Shown piece by piece: positions 62,339 to 64,000 of a DNA stretch of 64,000 nucleotides. How positions within the stretch are numbered: the first letter of the stretch is position 1; each line of letters opens with the position of its first letter. The position numbers and the translations under genes are program-made. The notes under the pieces are model-generated. The model saw only the letters and a list, made by a program, of their open reading frames with translations, ran no database searches and had not been told where the DNA came from. The stretch is from contig NZ_SCFN01000001.1 in NCBI RefSeq assembly GCF_004138285.1, positions 496,001 through 560,000 on the forward strand, given 5' to 3'. Origin of the DNA: Gottfriedia acidiceleris. GTDB taxonomy: Bacteria > Bacillota > Bacilli > Bacillales > Bacillaceae_G.

Positions 62339-63189
62339 ATTTTCATCAAAAGCCAAAAGTTTATGCTCCATCACTTGAATTAAAAGTTGCAAATTTAGAG
62401 CGTTCATTAGCCTTTTATCAAGAGGTTATTGGTTTAAAAGTTTTGGAACATTCAACTACAAATGCTAGTTTAACAGCAGATGGGGTAAATGTTTTAATTA
62501 AATTAGAGCAGCCAAACAATGTTACACCTAGAAATGAGCAAAATACAGGATTATATCATTTTGCGTTATTAGTACCTACTCGAAAAGATTTAGGTATCGT
62601 GCTTAAGCATCTGATTGAAACTAGAAATCCGCTTCAAGGTGGTTCGGATCATTTAGTCAGTGAAGCAATCTATTTAGCGGATCCAGATATGAATGGTATT
62701 GAAATTTATGCAGATCGTCCATCAGAAAATTGGGAATGGCATAATGAGTATGTCGTTATGGATAGTAAACGATTAGATGTAGAGGGGCTTTTGGCACTTG
62801 CTGAGAATGAAGCTTTTACTGGACTACCAAAAGGAACAATTATGGGGCATATCCATTTACAAGTTTCTGATTTAAAAAGCACAGAGAAGTTTTATTGTGA
62901 AGGGCTTGGATTTGATGTTGTAACGAAATATGGAAGCCAGGCATTATTTATTTCAACTGGACGTTATCATCATCACATCGGTTTAAATACTTGGCATAGT
63001 GCAGGAGGAGTTACACCTTCTGATAGCAGTGCAGGATTAAAGAACTTTACATTGCTATATCCAAGTGAAGAAGAAAAATCGGTGGTAGTAAATCGTTTAA
63101 AGAATATGGGAGCTTTTGTTTTTGTAGAAAATGGAGTTACATTTACTAAGGACCCTTCAGGCATAACAATCCAACTATTAGTTGGTTAA
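62335..63189 (+). CDS. catE: Catechol 2,3-dioxygenase CatE (VOC family)
   Basis: 284 residues, two vicinal-oxygen-chelate modules (about 10-130 and 165-284). SLELKVANLERSLAFYQEVIGL and HIHLQVSDLKSTEKFYCEGLGF start the modules; metal ligands include His in MGHIHLQV and HHIGLNTWH, and Glu near the end of module. Ring-cleaves catechol for detoxification. Starts in the catD stop codon. Confidence 0.92.
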   Translation: MNFHQKPKVYAPSLELKVANLERSLAFYQEVIGLKVLEHSTTNASLTADGVNVLIKLEQPNNVTPRNEQNTGLYHFALLVPTRKDLGIVLKHLIETRNPLQGGSDHLVSEAIYLADPDMNGIEIYADRPSENWEWHNEYVVMDSKRLDVEGLLALAENEAFTGLPKGTIMGHIHLQVSDLKSTEKFYCEGLGFDVVTKYGSQALFISTGRYHHHIGLNTWHSAGGVTPSDSSAGLKNFTLLYPSEEEKSVVVNRLKNMGAFVFVENGVTFTKDPSGITIQLLVG

Positions 63190-63206
63190 TGAATTTAAAT
63201 TATAAT

Positions 63207-63250
63207 GAGAGACATTTTCAACTACTAAGTTGTGAATGTCTCTTTTTTTC
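63207..63250 (+). terminator. Terminator after catDE
   Basis: AGAGACATTTTCAACT and AGTTGTGAATGTCTCT form a 16-bp stem with one mismatch, then seven Ts. Confidence 0.93.
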
Positions 63251-63364
63251 GTTTCTCATTTTTTAGTTGCATTCTATCATATTTTTTAAATAAAAATAAT
63301 ATATTTGAACAACATGTACATTTACTAACTATGGGAGACGGGAAGAAAAAGGGAGAGTGAAAAA

Positions 63365-64000
63365 GTGTTACATATTGTGGTTTGTATAAAACAAGTGCCA
63401 GATACGAAGATCATTAAGATGAATCCTAAAACGAATACGATGGATCGTGCTAGTGCTCCAGCAATATTAAATCCGTATGATGCTCATGCTGTAGAGGAAG
63501 CTGTTCGAATTAAGAATAAATATGGTGGAACAGTGTCAGTTATTACAATGGGACCACCACCTGCTGTAAAAGCTATAAGAAAATGTATTGAAATCGGTGC
63601 AGATGAAGGGTATATGATTTCAGACCGTGCATTTGCTGGGGCAGATACTTTAGCGACAAGTTATGCTTTGACAAAGGCGATTGAGAAAATAGGACAAATT
63701 CAAGCGATTGATTTAATCATTTGTGGAAAGATGACAATTGACGGTGATACTGGACAAGTTGGACCTGGGATTGCACGTCGTTTAGATATACCACCGTTAA
63801 CATCAGTTAAGAAGGTTCAAGAAATTAATAAAGATGAAGGGTATGCAATTGTTCATCGAAAAATAGAAGATGGCCATGAAGTGATTAAAACGAGTTTACC
63901 TTGTTTATTTGCAGTTGAGAAGGAAATAAATGAAGTTCCATATTCATCACTCACAAATATGATAAAAGCTGCAAGGTATAACCCGACCATTTGGGCCGTG
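63365..64000 (+). CDS. etfB: Electron transfer flavoprotein subunit beta (3' end outside window)
   Basis: 212 codons are visible from GTG 63365 (GGGAG about 10 bp upstream), open to the window end. IVVCIKQVPDTKIIKMNP, RASAPAILNPYDAHAVEEAVRIK, VITMGPPPAVKAIRKCIEIGADEGYMISDRAFAGADTLATSYALTKAI and CGKMTIDGDTGQVGPGIARRLDIP are diagnostic of EtfB. Binds AMP/FAD with EtfA and carries electrons from acyl-CoA dehydrogenases to the quinone pool. etfA is expected next. Confidence 0.95.
   Translation, partial: MLHIVVCIKQVPDTKIIKMNPKTNTMDRASAPAILNPYDAHAVEEAVRIKNKYGGTVSVITMGPPPAVKAIRKCIEIGADEGYMISDRAFAGADTLATSYALTKAIEKIGQIQAIDLIICGKMTIDGDTGQVGPGIARRLDIPPLTSVKKVQEINKDEGYAIVHRKIEDGHEVIKTSLPCLFAVEKEINEVPYSSLTNMIKAARYNPTIWAV

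Overview
The window comes from a low-GC (roughly a third G+C by eye), endospore-forming Bacillota, most likely Bacillaceae. Spore markers are a GerA/GerB/GerC germination operon, an alpha/beta SASP behind a textbook sigma-G promoter, a CdaS-type diadenylate cyclase and Bacillus-type families (YkvS, YczI/DUF3953, DUF4309, DUF4395). Gottfriedia or a related Bacillus is my guess from gene content only.

Layout. 1-5.6 kb: end of an ADP-ribosylglycohydrolase, a LacI regulator, a DUF2187 protein, a BcrA-type ABC exporter and a GntR regulator. 5.6-10.8 kb: a second FCD-type GntR paralogue and the gerABC-like operon. 11-17 kb: a frameshifted GGDEF gene, a divergent vWA/HTH pair, a DUF6526 protein, a LysM-3D (YocH-like) wall protein and an L,D-transpeptidase. 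17-31.5 kb: nitronate monooxygenase, then a large molybdenum block: formate dehydrogenase, DUF1641 protein, fdhD, moaA, moeB, moeA, moaE, moaD, moaB, mobA, moaC, mobB, modB and a MOSC protein. Together these make molybdenum cofactor and load it into formate dehydrogenase. Terminator-like leader hairpins sit before fdhA, moeB and mobB.

31.5-36.8 kb is the most unusual part. Small genes, nearly all on the minus strand, are each followed at or near the stop codon by a 30-36 bp palindromic repeat with core CTAACGCATGCGTTAG or a variant, often followed in turn by a terminator hairpin. There are ten clear copies. The block is bounded by the MOSC gene 3' end on the left and a decayed direct duplicate of that 3' end on the right, next to a truncated LacI pseudogene. 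It looks like a gene-cassette array or island, but no recombinase is visible in the window.

37-64 kb: fructokinase and manA behind a candidate Crp/Fnr box, isochorismatase-like hydrolase, RCC1-like and pentapeptide-repeat proteins, DUF4180, a racemase, a two-component system, methionine gamma-lyase, a HAD phosphatase, a DUF1643 protein, an HTH protein with 28-residue tandem repeats, secreted and lipolytic-type proteins, a DUF4309-GH3 (NagZ) fusion with a non-ATG start, RidA, CdaS, DUF4395, SRPBCC, an LLM flavin enzyme, SASP, Rrf2, catDE and the start of etfB. Most genes have good Shine-Dalgarno sequences and Rho-independent terminators; these were used to correct several starts.
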